Positions 30,934 through 42,061 of a stretch of 64,000 nt of DNA are shown piece after piece; positions within the stretch are counted from its first letter, which is position 1, and each line of letters begins with the position of its first letter. This stretch comes from Cellvibrionaceae bacterium (GTDB lineage Bacteria > Pseudomonadota > Gammaproteobacteria > Pseudomonadales > Cellvibrionaceae), in contig JANPZW010000004.1 in the NCBI GenBank assembly GCA_024707385.1, forward strand, positions 358,518-422,517. Direction: 5' to 3'. Under the pieces are notes generated by a model. The model did no database searches. It saw only the letters and a list, made by a program, of their open reading frames with translations, and was not told the DNA's origin. The position numbers were made by a program, and so were the translations under genes.

Positions 30934-31194
30934 CTATTCGTCGAGGCCGTATTCGTCGTCGATCTGGTCCTGACGGAAATTCTGGATCCAGATGAGGGCG
31001 ACGAAGGCGATGAGAGAGCCCTGGACACACATGTAGTAGCCAAGCGGGAAGCCCAGGAAGCTGAACGAGTTCAGTGGGCTGGCCATCCAGGGAATGATGA
31101 TGGCAAAGATCACCCACAGGATCAGGACCAGCGTGTTGAGATTTCTGGTCTTCTCCCAGTGGCGTTCCCTGGCGCCAGCGTCGGTGCTGGACAT
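30934..31194 (-). CDS. DUF4212 protein, symporter small subunit
   Basis: Small membrane protein of 86 residues with two hydrophobic segments (TLVLILWVIFAIIIPWMAS and GYYMCVQGSLIAFVALIWI), followed by the conserved end IQNFRQDQIDDEYGLDE. DUF4212 proteins are encoded directly upstream of SSS symporters of the VC_2705 type, as here, and are regarded as their small subunit. ATG at 31,194 (MSSTDAGARE) is preceded by GGAGG at good spacing. The frame is intact. Confidence 0.92.
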   Translation of the reverse strand: MSSTDAGARERHWEKTRNLNTLVLILWVIFAIIIPWMASPLNSFSFLGFPLGYYMCVQGSLIAFVALIWIQNFRQDQIDDEYGLDE

Positions 31195-31358
31195 GGAATT
31201 TCCTCCCTCGATTGTGTGCGGGCAGGATGCCCGCAATCCTCCACGCCGGTGTCCGTGGATGGAATCGGCGCTGAACGATGATTACAGACAGTCATCAAAC
31301 GCGAAAATACTGCTATGGTAGCATTCAGAAGCGCGTCCGGATCGGTCATCTGGTTCTC

Positions 31359-32030
31359 ATGAAAGACTTTGCGAAACAGATTTCCGAGGCTGTCGGATGG
31401 CTGCGTGACACGGCCTCGAAGCTCACCTTGCGCCGTGACCGCGCGCCGATCGCCACGGTCGAGCGGGTCGATCACTTCGTCCGGACACGCGCCGCGCTGA
31501 TCACGCAGAAGAAGCTCTACGGTTACCTCAAGGAGCGCATCGGCACGCGTTATCCCAAGATGTTCGACGACGAGCTCTTCGCGCAGTCGATCAATGTCGC
31601 GAAGATGCACGTCTTCGCCGCGTCGCTGTCCGATATGACGATCTATGCCGTTGCCCAGGTCGGCGCCGACGGTCGGCTCGAGGGCGCGGACTGTCGCGAA
31701 TGGGCGCTGGCCTGTTATCGTGCCGGCCTGGCCGAAAATGCCGATGAGATGACGGACGCGCACGATGCCGAGAGCTGGGTGGCCGCTTTCACGCAGCGCA
31801 TCGAGGCGACGCTGTGGGAGAATGTGGCCGTCGGCGGGCGTGCCTTTACCGAAAGCCCGAAAGCGCTCATCAAATGGGCTCCCATCGCCGATGAGCTGAA
31901 GATGCGCGACCGCGAGATCGTCGAGAATTCGATCCGCTTCGCCTGGAACGAGGTGATCCAGGATTTTCGTGCGCGGCTCGATGCCGGTGCCGCGGCCGCC
32001 GACTGGCGCGGCCGCCATCCTCGGAGCTGA
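31359..32030 (+). CDS. Conserved alphaproteobacterial protein of unknown function
   Basis: Soluble protein of 223 residues with no signal peptide or membrane segment. I recognise it only as a conserved protein of Rhizobiales. Features are a basic N-terminal part (WLRDTASKLTLRRDRAP), RTRAALITQKKLYGYLKERIGTRYPKMFDDE, then an alpha-helical middle (NVAKMHVFAASLSDM) and a C-terminal RFAWNEVIQDFRARL. ATG at 31,359 (MKDFAKQ) is preferred to 31,278, because the conserved part begins there. It transcribes away from the symporter unit and ends in a bidirectional terminator shared with glnA. Confidence 0.7.
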   Translation: MKDFAKQISEAVGWLRDTASKLTLRRDRAPIATVERVDHFVRTRAALITQKKLYGYLKERIGTRYPKMFDDELFAQSINVAKMHVFAASLSDMTIYAVAQVGADGRLEGADCREWALACYRAGLAENADEMTDAHDAESWVAAFTQRIEATLWENVAVGGRAFTESPKALIKWAPIADELKMRDREIVENSIRFAWNEVIQDFRARLDAGAAAADWRGRHPRS

Positions 32031-32065
32031 AGCTGCAGCGCAGCCACCGGCTGCGACGGGCAAAG

Positions 32066-32095
32066 AAAAACCCCGGCCGAAACCGGGGGCTTTTT
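32066..32095. terminator. Bidirectional intrinsic terminator
   Basis: AAAAA, then the stem CCCCGG/CCGGGG with loop CCGAAA, then GCTTTTTG. There is a T-run on both strands, so it can stop transcription of the gene on the left (+) and of glnA (-), which converge here. Confidence 0.9.
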
Positions 32096-32111
32096 GTTTG
32101 TACGGCCCGGA

Positions 32112-33521
32112 TCAGACCGAATAGTACATGTCGAACTCGACCGGGTGCGGCGTCATCTCGAAGCGCATCACCTCGGCCATCTTCAGCTCGATATAGGCGT
32201 CGATCTGGTCGTCGTCGAACACACCGCCGGCCTTGAGGAAGCCGCGATCCTTGTCGAGCGATTGAAGCGCTTCGCGCAAGCTGCCGCAAACGGTCGGGAT
32301 TTTCTTCAGCTCCTTCGGCGGCAGGTCGTACAGATCCTTGTCCATCGGCTGGCCGGGATGGATCTTGTTCTTGATGCCGTCGACGCCGGCCATCAGCAGC
32401 GAGGCGAAGGCGAGATAGGGGTTCGCGCCCGGATCGGGGAAACGGACCTCGAGACGCTTCGACTTCGGCGAGGAACCGAACGGGATGCGGCATGACGCGG
32501 AGCGGTTGCGCGCCGAGTAGGCGAGCAGAACCGGAGCCTCGTAACCCGGCACCAGGCGCTTGTAGGAGTTGGTCAGCGGGTTGGTGAAGGCGTTGATCGC
32601 CTTGGCGTGCTTGATGACGCCGCCGATGAAATAGAGGCAGGTCTCGGAAAGGCCCGCATATTCGTTGCCCGCGAAGGTCGGCTTGCCGCCCTTCCAGATC
32701 GACATGTGGACGTGCATGCCCGAACCGTTGTCGCCGAACACCGGCTTGGGCATGAAGGTGGCCGTCTTGCCGTATGCGTTGGCGACCTGGTGCACGGCAT
32801 ACTTGAAGATCTGCGTCTTGTCGGCGTTGCGCACCAGCGTGTCGAACCTGACGCCCAATTCATGCTGGGCCGAAGCGACCTCGTGATGGTGCTTTTCCAC
32901 CACCACACCCATCTCGGAGAGTACGGTCAGCATCTCGGAGCGCATGTCCTGCAGCGCGTCGATCGGCGGAACAGGGAAGTAGCCGCCCTTCACGCGCGGA
33001 CGGTGGCCGAGATTGCCGGTCTCGTAATCGGTGTCGTCGTTGGACGGCAGTTCGGACGAATCCAGCTTGAAACCCGTGTTGTAGGGGTCGGCCTTGTACT
33101 TGACGTCGTCGAAGACGAAGAACTCCGGTTCCGGCCCGATGTAGACGGTGTCGCCGATGCCTTCCGACTTCATGTAGGCCTCGGCCTTCTTGGCGGTGCC
33201 GCGCGGGTCACGGTTGTAGGCTTCGCCGGATACCGGGTCGAGGATATCGCAGACGACGACCATGGTGGACTGCGCGAAGAACGGGTCCATATGGGCCGTT
33301 TCCGTATCGGGCATGAGCACCATGTCGGATTCGTTGATGGCCTTCCAGCCGGCGATCGACGAGCCGTCGAACATGACGCCGTCGGCGAACATGTCCTCGT
33401 CCACCGCCACGACGTCCATCGTCACGTGCTGGAGCTTGCCTTTCGGATCCGTGAAGCGGAGGTCGACGAACTTAACGTCGTTGTCCTTGATCTGCTTCAT
33501 GATGTCGTTTGCTGTCGTCAT
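32112..33521 (-). CDS. glnA: Glutamine synthetase, type I
   Basis: Makes glutamine from glutamate, ammonia and ATP; a dodecamer in the cytoplasm. The 469-residue length is exact for GSI. Seen: the beta-Grasp signature [19 protein letters not shown], the ATP site [16 protein letters not shown], the glutamate loop [13 protein letters not shown], and the adenylylation Tyr in DKDLYDLPP, so activity is probably turned down by GlnE. The frame is intact. It lies 50 bases after glnB in the same direction, the rhizobial glnB-glnA operon. Confidence 0.98.
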   Translation of the reverse strand: MTTANDIMKQIKDNDVKFVDLRFTDPKGKLQHVTMDVVAVDEDMFADGVMFDGSSIAGWKAINESDMVLMPDTETAHMDPFFAQSTMVVVCDILDPVSGEAYNRDPRGTAKKAEAYMKSEGIGDTVYIGPEPEFFVFDDVKYKADPYNTGFKLDSSELPSNDDTDYETGNLGHRPRVKGGYFPVPPIDALQDMRSEMLTVLSEMGVVVEKHHHEVASAQHELGVRFDTLVRNADKTQIFKYAVHQVANAYGKTATFMPKPVFGDNGSGMHVHMSIWKGGKPTFAGNEYAGLSETCLYFIGGVIKHAKAINAFTNPLTNSYKRLVPGYEAPVLLAYSARNRSASCRIPFGSSPKSKRLEVRFPDPGANPYLAFASLLMAGVDGIKNKIHPGQPMDKDLYDLPPKELKKIPTVCGSLREALQSLDKDRGFLKAGGVFDDDQIDAYIELKMAEVMRFEMTPHPVEFDMYYSV

Positions 33522-33571
33522 TTCCTATTTCCCTGTGATGACATTGCGGAATTGGGTGGCGGCGTAGGGGG

Positions 33572-34126
<555 letters not shown>

Positions 34127-34128
34127 TT

Positions 34129-35661
34129 ATGCAAACTGCGCATGAAACGGGCATCGCCTTCGAACTCCTGACCCCCGAAGAGATGGCGGAGGCCGACAGG
34201 CTGGCGATCGCCGCCGGCCCCCACGATGGCTACGGCCTGATGCGCAATGCCGGTGCCGCAGTGGCGGCCGAAGTGCTGCGCCGCTTTCCGGGTGCCGCAG
34301 GTGTCGATGTGCTGTGCGGGCCCGGCAACAACGGCGGCGACGGCTATGTGGTGGCGCGGTTGCTCGGCGAGGCGGGCGTTGCCGTTCGCATTTTCGCGCA
34401 GGGTGCGCCGCGCGACGGGTCGGATGCGGCGCGTGCGGCAGGGGAATGCCCGATCGCGCCCGGGCCGCTCGAGGGGTTCGAACCGGCGGCGGGCACGCTG
34501 GTGGTCGACGCGCTGTACGGCGCCGGCCTGGCGCGCGCGCTTGACGGACCGGCGCTGGCTGCTGCGCGACGCTGCCGCGATGCAGGCGCGACCGTCGTCG
34601 CCGTCGATCTTCCGTCGGGCGTTTCGGGAGCGAGCGGCATGACCCGGGAGCGCTCGTTCGAAGCCGCGCTGACCGTCACCTTCTTCCGGCTCAAGCCGGG
34701 GCACCTGCTGGAGCCCGGCCGCACTGCCTGCGGGGAGATCGTCGTCGCCGGCATCGGCATTCCCGCCTCGGTGCTGGATGAGATCGCGCCGCGGACATTC
34801 GCCAACCAGCCGGGTCTCTGGCGTGAGGCTCTTTCCGCGGGCGGCGCGCGCGCAGCATAAATATTCGCGCGGTCATGCGGCGGTGTTCTCCGGTGGACCG
34901 ACCTCGACGGGCGCGGCGCGGCTGGCGGCCCTTGCCGCGGCCCGGATCGGGGCGGGGGCCGTGACCGTGCTGTCGCCGGGCGAACGCGCTGGCGGCGAAC
35001 GCGGCGCATCTGACATCGATCATGCTGAAACGTGTCGAGGATGGTGACGACCCCGAAGCGGTGATGGGCGGGCATGCGCCCGATGCGCTGGTGCTCGGCC
35101 CCGGATACGGGCTGGAGCGGCCGGTGCGCGAGCGGGTGTCGGCGCTGCTGGCGACGGATGGAGCACGGCGCGCTGGTGCTCGACGCCGACGGCATCACCG
35201 CGTTCCGCGATGCGCCCGAACGTCTGTTCGACGCCGCGAAGGAGGCCGCGGCCGCCCTGGTGCTGACGCCGCATGAAGGCGAGTTCGCCCGGCTGTTCCC
35301 CGACCTTGCCGAAGCCGACGATGCCTTGTCGAGGCTCGAAAGGGCGCGAGCGGCGGCGGAGCGGGCGGGGGCGGTGGTCGTGCTCAAGGGGCCGGACACG
35401 GTGATCGCCGCACCCGACGGCCGCGCAGCGATCAACCAGCAACGGCAGCCTCTGGCTGGCGACGGCGGGTTCGGGCGACGTGCTGGCCGGCCTGATCGCC
35501 GGGCTTGCCGCGCAGAAGATGCCGGCCTTCGAGGCGGCCTGCGCGCCGCCGTCTGGATCCATGCCGAGGCCGCGGCCCGCTTCGGCCCCGGCCTGATCGC
35601 GGAGGATTTGCCCGGCCTGATACCGCAGGTGCTGCGCGAGATTCTGGAGACAAACCTATGA
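34129..35661 (+). CDS. nnr: Bifunctional NAD(P)H-hydrate epimerase / ADP-dependent dehydratase (about five frameshifts)
   Basis: Repairs damaged NADHX and NADPHX. The N-terminal epimerase (YjeF_N) shows LTPEEMAEADRLAI, VLCGPGNNGGDGYVVARLL, VVDALYGAGLAR and VAVDLPSGVSG. The C-terminal dehydratase (carbohydrate-kinase-like) shows GHAAVFSGG, ARIGAGAVTV, LVLGPGYGLE, VLTPHEGEFARLF, VVVLKGPDTVIA and the ATP-site WLATAGSGDVLAGLIAGL. Breaks lie near 34,827, 34,985, 35,165, 35,445 and 35,525, mostly added bases. It diverges from glnB and converges on the DUF72 gene, overlapping its end by 6 bases. Confidence 0.93.
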
Positions 35662-36465
35662 ATCGACGCGCTTCTGCAGCGCCATCGCGCCGAACGGGAG
35701 CGCGCACCTTGCCCTCGGTGATGAAGTAGACGAACACGTCGCGCGGCTTCTTTTCCGCCTTCGCTGCCGGGTCGACATAGGGTAGGTCGTCCGGCTGGCC
35801 GCCCTCGGCCCAGAGTTTCCGGCGCGCTTGGCCCAGCCGTCCAGTTCCTTGTCCGTGTAGCAATTCTCGTTGTCGTCGCTGCCGCGCTGCAGCCGCGCAT
35901 AGACGAAGTCGGCGGTCACGTCGGCGATCTCGGGATATTTCTCATGGTGCGCGTAGACGATGGCCGCACCGTATTTGCGCGCCAGGGCGGCGAATTCGGG
36001 CACGGCGAAGGTGTCGTTGCGCACCTCCAGCGCATGGCGCAGCTTCACGCCGTCCTGGCTTCTGCGGAAGCAGCTTCAGGAAACCCTCGAAATCGTCGGG
36101 GTCGTATTTCTTCGTCGGCGCGAACTGCCAGACGATCGGCCCCAGCTTGTCGCCGAGCTCGGACACGCCGGAGTCCAGAAAGCGCTGCACCGACTCGCCG
36201 GCCTCCGCCAGCACGCGGCGGTTGGTCGAGAAGCGGATCGCCTTGAGCGCGAAGACGCAGTTGTCGTCGGCGCATCCTTCGCCCATTTGGCGAATGTCGG
36301 CGGCTTGAAGGTCGAATAATAGGTGCCGTTGACCTCGATGGTCCTGACCTGCTGCGAGGCATAGGCAAGCTGCTTCGCCTTGGCGAGCTTGTCGGGATAG
36401 AAGGTGCCTTCCCACGGCTCGAACGTCCAGCCGCCCATGCCGGCACGGATTTTTCCGGATTGCAT
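35656..36465 (-). CDS. DUF72 family protein (frameshifted)
   Basis: DUF72 (YecE-like) protein of about 265 residues, TIM-barrel-like, of unknown biochemical role. Evidence: MQSGKIRAGMGGWTFEPWEGTFYPDKLAKAKQL at the start, IEVNGTYYSTFKPPTFAKWA, VFALKAIRFSTNRR, LGPIVWQFAPTKKYDPDDFEGFLKLLP, and RHALEVRNDTF. Frames change near 36,267, 36,063 and 35,825. ATG at 36,465 follows GGAACGAG. The last bases overlap the convergent nnr gene. Confidence 0.87.
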
Positions 36466-36697
36466 CGTCTCGTTCCTTCGGTTGCCCGGGGAAAATGCGT
36501 CCGCCCGACGGCTTTGTCCACCCGATCCCTGCGGGCTCCTGACAGGTTCGTTCTTCGCGATGGCTGCGGGCGCTCGGTCGTGCGAAAAGCCCGTTCGGGG
36601 CTTTCCATGGCCTGCGGCCAGCAGGACCATCGCCACGCTGCGGGAAACCCGCCCTGGCCATTGAGGAGTGCCTTGTGCGTCGGGAGCCGCCGCGCGG

Positions 36698-37087
36698 TCA
36701 TGAGGTGTCGGCGGGCTCCAGCGCCCAGAGGGCGAGGCCGTGGACGTCGTCAAGAACGGCGTGGACCGGATGGGAGGGCTCGCGGCCGCGGGCGGGGCGC
36801 TGGCCGGGTGGGCGGCCGGGCCGGAAAGGCCAGATGCGGCGAGCGCGGCCGGGGTTCTTCGCCTGCCCGCCTGCGGCATTGCCTCCGTGCCGCGACGGAT
36901 CGGTTAGCGCGGCGATGCGGGCCCGCCACAGCGCGAAGCGCCGGGCAGCAACCGGCAGATCGTCCAGCGTGCGCCCGAGTGCCGCGAGCCGCAGGGCAAG
37001 GCGCGTCGCATCGAGCGGGTCGAGCGGCGAAGGTGGGGCCGGAACGGGAAACGGCGCGGCAATACCGGGCACCGAAATACGCGGCAT
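36698..37087 (-). CDS. Conserved hypothetical protein of Rhizobiales
   Basis: Predicted product of 129 residues or more, Pro/Arg/Ala-rich, without membrane segments. The C-terminal part (WPFRPGRPPGQRPARG...VHAVLDDVHGLALWALEPADTS) resembles small alphaproteobacterial proteins with a GRPPG motif and a helical end; I cannot name a function. The open frame extends upstream to a TAA near 37,160 without an ATG, so the real start may be an alternative codon or be lost to an indel in the G-rich region. The 232 bases between it and the DUF72 gene hold nothing recognisable. Confidence 0.5.
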   Translation of the reverse strand: MPRISVPGIAAPFPVPAPPSPLDPLDATRLALRLAALGRTLDDLPVAARRFALWRARIAALTDPSRHGGNAAGGQAKNPGRARRIWPFRPGRPPGQRPARGREPSHPVHAVLDDVHGLALWALEPADTS

Positions 37088-37172
37088 GCCGCTCGCCGCC
37101 GGTCTTTGCGGGCGCCAGCGGGGCAGCGGATCGAACAGAGGCAGGGCAGGCGTTTGGGGGATTTAGATGAAC

Positions 37173-37300
37173 GCCCCCTCCACCGCCTTCGGCGGTCCCC
37201 ATCCCCCGTAAACAGGGGGGGAACAGGCGCTGCGGCCGTCCGCGACCTTGGTTCCTCCCTTGCGAAGCGGGGAGGGGGACCACGGCCGAGCGCGGGGGGG
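37173..37300. repeat. Rhizobial inverted repeat, right arm degraded
   Basis: The left arm, CCCCCTCCACCGCCTTCGGC and on to GGTCCCC, matches a palindrome common in rhizobia, with the middle part ACCTTGGTTCCTCCCTTGCG followed by AAGCGGGGAGGGGGACCAC. The expected right arm then dissolves into runs of G. The change marks the beginning of the low-complexity stretch. Confidence 0.65.
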
Positions 37301-38230
37301 GGAGGGGGGGGGGGATGGGGAGAGGAGGTAAAAAGGGGGGGGGGGAGGGGGGGGAAGAAAGGGAGGGGAGGAGGGTCAGGGGGGATGCGGGGGGGAGGGA
37401 GGGGACCGGAAGGGGGGGCGGGAAGGGGGGGGACAAAGGCCCCTGGGGGGGGGGGCCCCCGAAGCGTGCTGGAGGGGGGGGTGGCGTTCTGTGTTTTTCC
37501 TCTTGGGCAACAGGGGCAGCCCGAGCAGGCCGAGAATGACCAGCCTCCGCAGCGGCCGTTCGGCCGGTTGGAGCAGGCGCAGCAGGGGGAAGGGAAGATG
37601 GGGAGGTGGGGTGGGGGGGGCGGTCGGCTCCGCAGCTTCGCCACCGAACCCGGCCATGGCAAGAAGCGTCAGAATGAGGGCCAAGGGCGGGGGGGTGATC
37701 CTTCATGGATTCCTTTCAATCCATTCCTTCCTCCGTTCAGGGAGGGAGGGGGGAGTAAGGAGGGGGGGGGGGGGGGGGAGGACAGAAATGGGAGGCGGGA
37801 GCGGGCCGGGGGAGTGGTGAGGTAGAGGAAAGGGGTCCGTTTCCTTTTCCCTGCTAATAGAGGATGGGGGGGTTCCGCGCCGGCTCCAACTCCTGTGGGC
37901 AAGGGTGGGGCGGGGTCTCTTTTCCCCCTCAGACGAGGAGGGGGTCTATGGGTGATCGGGGGGAGGTAAAAGGTGGGATGAACTCATGTGGAGTGGGATG
38001 AGTGCAGGTGGGCCTATAAATGCAGGTGGGGAGGGGGGGAGAGGGGGGTGGCAGCGATGGTTTCGGGGGCAGGGAGCGCTGTGGGGTTGTCTTCTTCATT
38101 CATTGTTTGGAAGGGGGGGTTGACAAGGTGGGGGGGAGGTGTTATGTCTGGTAGCAAGATGGTGGCAGATGAGTGAGGGGGTGGTATCTCTCTTGTGAGT
38201 GGAGGGGGGGGGGGGGGGTAGCGAGGGGGT
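37281..38230. other. G-rich low-complexity stretch, probably artefact
   Basis: The + strand contains dozens of G-runs of 4 to 12 bases, with A or T between and very little C. There is no credible codon usage on either strand. Islands of normal sequence (37,480-37,610 and 37,620-37,740) are embedded. Neighbouring DNA is ordinary GC-rich coding sequence. Dark-base G calls, or assembly of low-quality read ends, are the likely cause. Many guanine-quadruplex patterns could form if it were real. Confidence 0.7.
37376..37706 (-). pseudogene. Possible 5' end of an exported-protein gene, obscured
   Basis: Within the islands of normal sequence the minus strand gives a start (MKDHPP, ATG at 37,706) and, in the next frame, LILTLLAMAGFGGEAAEP, which looks like a signal peptide, then LLRLLQPAERPLRRLVILGL. 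The rest dissolves in G-runs. It could be the remains of an exported-protein gene located upstream of uvrA in the organism, but sequence quality does not allow a family call. Confidence 0.3.
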
Positions 38231-38262
38231 CCCTTAATGGCTCTTGTTCTTTCTAGTTCCCC

Positions 38263-41191
38263 CTACTCCGCCGCCTCGCGCTTCTTCCGCCCCGGCCGCC
38301 GCTCCAGCAATTCCTTGAGGAACTGCCCGGTGTAGCTGCGCTCCTCGGCGACGATGGCCTCCGGCGTGCCCGATGGCCACCAGCTCGCCGCCGCCGTCGC
38401 CGCCGTCGGGGCCGAGGTCGAGGATCCAGTCGGCGGTCTTGATGACTTCCAGGTTGTGCTCGATGACGACCACGGTGTTGCCCTGCTCGACCAGCTCGTG
38501 CAGCACTTCGAGCAGCTTGGCGACGTCGTGGAAGTGCAGGCCGGTGGTCGGCTCGTCGAGGATGTAGAGCGTCTTGCCGGTGGCCTTGCGCGACAGCTCC
38601 TTGGCGAGCTTGATGCGCTGCGCCTCGCCGCCCGAGAGCGTGGTCGCCTGCTGGCCGATATGGATGTAGCCGAGGCCGACCTTCTTCAGCGTCTCCAGCT
38701 TGTCGCGCACGCCCGGAACGGCGGCGAAGAACTCGACGCCTTCCTCGACCGTCATGTCGAGCACGTCGGCGATCGACTTGCCCTTGAAGAGGACCTCCAG
38801 CGTCTCGCGGTTGTAGCGCTTGCCGTGGCAGACGTCGCAGGTGACGTAGACGTCGGGCAGGAAGTGCATCTCGATCTTGATGACGCCGTCGCCCTGGCAG
38901 GCCTCGCAGCGCCCGCCCTTGACGTTGAAGGAGAAGCGGCCCGGCTGGTAGCCGCGCGCCTTGGCCTCCGGCAGGCCGGCGAACCAGTCGCGGATCGGCG
39001 TGAACGCGCCGGTATAGGTGGCCGGGTTCGAGCGCGGCGTGCGGCCGATGGGCGACTGGTCGATGTCGATGACCTTGTCGAGGAACTCCAGCCCCTCGAT
39101 GCGGTCGTGCTCGGCCGGGTGCTCGCGCGAGCCCATGATGCGGCGCGAGGCGGCCTTGTAGAGCGTCTCGATGAGGAAGGTCGACTTGCCGCCGCCCGAC
39201 ACGCCGGTGACGCAGGTGAAGGTGCCGAGCGGGATCTCGGCGGTGACGTCCTTCAGATTGTTGCCGCGCGCGCCGACGACCTTGATGCGCTTGCCCTTCT
39301 TGCCCGGGCGGCGCTCGGCCGGCACCGCGATGCCCATCTCGCCGGACAGATACTGGCCGGTGAGCGAGTTGGGATTGGCCATGATCTCGGCCGGCGTGCC
39401 GCGCGCGACCACCTGGCCGCCATGGATGCCGGCGGCGGGGCCGATGTCGACCACGTAGTCGGCCGTCAGGACCGCGTCCTCGTCATGCTCGACGACGATG
39501 ACGGTGTTGCCGATGTCGCGCAGGTGCTTCAGCGTTTCGAGCAGGCGGGCGTTGTCGCGCTGGTGCAGGCCGATGGAGGGCTCGTCCAGCACGTAGAGCA
39601 CGCCGGTGAGGCCGGAGCCGATCTGCGAGGCGAGGCGGATGCGCTGGCTCTCGCCGCCCGACAGCGTGCCGGACTTGCGCGACAGGGTGAGATAGTCGAG
39701 GCCGACATCGTTGAGGAAGCGCAGCCGCTCGCGGATCTCCTTGAGGATGCGCACCGCGATCTCGTTCTGCTTGTCGTTCATGGCGGCCGGCAGGTCCTCG
39801 AACCAGCGCGTTGGCCTTGCGGATCGACATCGCCGGTGACCTGGCCGATGTGCAGGCCGCCGATCTTGACGGCCAGCGCCTCGGGCTTCAGGCGGTAGCC
39901 GTTGCAGGCCGGGCAGGGGGTGGACGACATGAAGCGCTCGATCTCCTCGCGCATCCAGGCCGATTCCGTCTCCTTCCAGCGGCGCTCGAGGTTGGGGATG
40001 ACGCCCTCGAAGGTCTTGCTCGTCTTGTAGGAGCGCAGGCCGTCGTCGTAGGCGAACTCGATCTTGCGCTCGCCGGTGCCGTTGAGGATGGCGTCCTTCG
40101 CGTCCTCCGGCAGGTCGCGCCAGCGGTCGCCGATCTTGAAGCCGTAGGCCTGCGCCGAGCGCTTCCAGCGTCTGCGTGTAATAGGGCGAGGTCGATTTCG
40201 CCCACGGCGCCACGGCGCCCTCGCGCAGCGACACGTGCTCTTCCGGCACCACCAGCGCCGGATCGATGGCGCGCTGGGTGCCGAGCCCGTCGCAGGTGGG
40301 GCAGGCGCCGAAGGGGTTGTTGAACGAGAACAGGCGCGGCTCGATCTCGGGGATCGTGAAGCCGGAGACCGGGCAGGCGAATTTCTCCGAGAACAGAATG
40401 CGTTCGTGGGTTTCGTTCTTGGACTTGTTGACCGCGTCCTCGCCGGTCTGGCTGGCATCGAGCGGCTTGTCGGCGAACTCCGCGACGGCGATGCCCTCGG
40501 CGAGCTTGAGCGCCGTCTCCAGCGAGTCGGCCAGGCGGGCTGCAAGGTCGGCGCGCACCACCACGCGGTCCACCACCACGTCGATGTCGTGCTTGTATTT
40601 CTTGTCGAGCGCCGGCACGTCGCCGATCTCGTAGAAGGTGCCGTCGACCTTGACGCGCTGGAAGCCCTTCTTCTGCAGCTCGGCCAGCTCCTTGCGGTAC
40701 TCGCCCTTGCGGCCGCGCACGATGGGCGCGGTGATGTAGAGGCGCGTGCCTTCGTCGAGCGCCAGCACGCGGTCGACCATCTGGCTGACCGTCTGGCTCT
40801 CGATCGGCAGGCCGGTCGCGGGCGAATAGGGCACGCCGACGCGCGCGAACAGCAGGCGCATGTAGTCGTAGATCTCGGTGACGGTGCCGACCGTCGAGCG
40901 CGGGTTCTTCGAGGTGGTCTTCTGCTCGATCGAGATGGCGGGCGACAGGCCGTCGATCTGGTCGACGTCGGGCTTCTGCATCATCTCCAGGAACTGGCGG
41001 GCATAGGCCGACAGGCTCTCGACGTAGCGCCGCTGCCCCTCGGCATAGATGGTGTCGAAGGCGAGCGACGACTTGCCCGAGCCCGACAGGCCGGTCATGA
41101 CGATCAGCTTGTCGCGCGGCAGGTCGAGATCGACGTTCTTGAGGTTGTGCTCGCGCGCGCCGCGAATGGAGATGAATTTCTGGTCCGCCAT
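38263..41191 (-). CDS. uvrA: Excinuclease ABC subunit A (three frameshifts)
   Basis: Damage-recognition ATPase of nucleotide excision repair, working with UvrB and UvrC. Starts [19 protein letters not shown]. First Walker [22 protein letters not shown]; zinc finger CPTCDGLG; signature [30 protein letters not shown]; second Walker [11 protein letters not shown]; second zinc finger CEACQGDG...[10 protein letters not shown]; second signature [15 protein letters not shown]. Two changes near 40,160 and 39,808 shift the frame for about 115 residues and then restore it. A third near 38,377 hides the true end [21 protein letters not shown]. An SOS box lies upstream. Confidence 0.97.
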
Positions 41192-41343
41192 GGCCCGTGT
41201 GCCGCCTTACATCCAGAACGGCCGGCATCGTGGCCGGCCAGACCCCGGATATGGTGTTGTTGGTGCCGCCCGTCGAGGCTGGCCGGCTTCCGGAAAACCG
41301 CCTCTGGCTTTTCACGCGTTTTCGCGCGCAGGGCAAGCAAAAA

Positions 41344-41358
41344 GAACAGAGGGCGAAC
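41344..41358 (-). promoter_or_regulatory. LexA (SOS) box of uvrA, alphaproteobacterial type
   Basis: GTTCGCCCTCTGTTC on the minus strand, a perfect GTTC-N7-GTTC site, lies about 150 bases upstream of the uvrA start. This is the known LexA-binding consensus of Rhizobiales, different from that of E. coli. Confidence 0.82.
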
Positions 41359-41779
41359 GGCTCCTGACAATCCGTTGGCAGGAAGGTGCGGTCCGGCCGG
41401 CGATCACGAATTGTTGCCTGCGCGGGCTTCGGCGGTTGACGTTGGGAGAGGGCCGAGTCATGCTCTTTCCGTCAGATGAAGCTCGCCTTGGCGGTCGTCC
41501 TGGTACGCCCGAGAGGTGTCGGAAACACGGCAAGGCTTGAGCGCGTCTGCGACAGGAGAAACTGCAAAGGGAGAAAGAGGCATGACCCCGCCGGACAGTC
41601 CCAGCAGGCTCCATCGCGGTATGGAGCCACGATAACCTGAAGGCCAGCGCCAGGCGCGATCTCGTTATCGATCAACCCACAATCTGGAAATTGGTCGGAT
41701 CATCGGGCGACGACCCGAGACGCATCCGAGAAAAGTGCCGGTAATCCATTCCCGGCAACAGAGCAAAAGCTCTCAACGG

Positions 41780-41815
41780 CCCCGACCACGTCTCGAGCGT
41801 GGCGGGGTCTTTCAT
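41780..41815 (+). terminator. Hairpin in the uvrA-ssb gap
   Basis: Stem CCCCG-A-CCACG/CGTGG-C-GGGG around TCTCGAG, followed by TCTTTC. A smaller hairpin, GAGCAAAAGCTC, stands directly before it. It could end a short transcript or small RNA. The 1.06 kb between uvrA and ssb contains no convincing gene, only two SOS boxes, these hairpins and a palindromic repeat. Confidence 0.4.
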
Positions 41816-41936
41816 GTCAGGGGCTTGAAGGGCGCCAAGCGGTTGGAGGGCGGCGGCGAGACAGCGCTAAGCTGAGTTCACTGCCGTGGAAGGGCGCAGG
41901 GCTCCGAACCCGGGTTAACGGAGGGAGCCTTCATCC

Positions 41937-42061
41937 CGTCATTCTCGGGCTTGTCCCGAGAATCCGCCGTTATGGCGGGTTTTGCTGCATCGGTGCGGCT
42001 ACGTTGCAGACGCCTGGAATCTCCCTCTGCGCAGATTCGCGGGACAAGCCCGAGAATGACG
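41937..42061. repeat. Inverted-repeat element flanked by 13-bp direct repeats
   Basis: Left arm GTCATTCTCGGGCTTGTCCC, right arm GGGACAAGCCCGAGAATGAC, with about 80 bases between. The 13-base sequence TTCACTGCCGTGG occurs at 41,877-41,889 and again at 42,070-42,082, one copy on each side. The arms are a frequent palindrome in Rhizobiales and other alphaproteobacteria. The direct repeats might be a target duplication or a further nested repeat. Confidence 0.85.

Noticed and set aside
37106..37825. Gly/Arg-rich open frames in the G-run stretch
   Set aside because: They come from homopolymer G on one strand, without codon bias, and are not protein-coding.
41440..41640. Possible short gene between uvrA and ssb beginning [14 protein letters not shown]
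   Set aside because: The rest of the frame has no family likeness, an odd residue mix, and no ribosome site.
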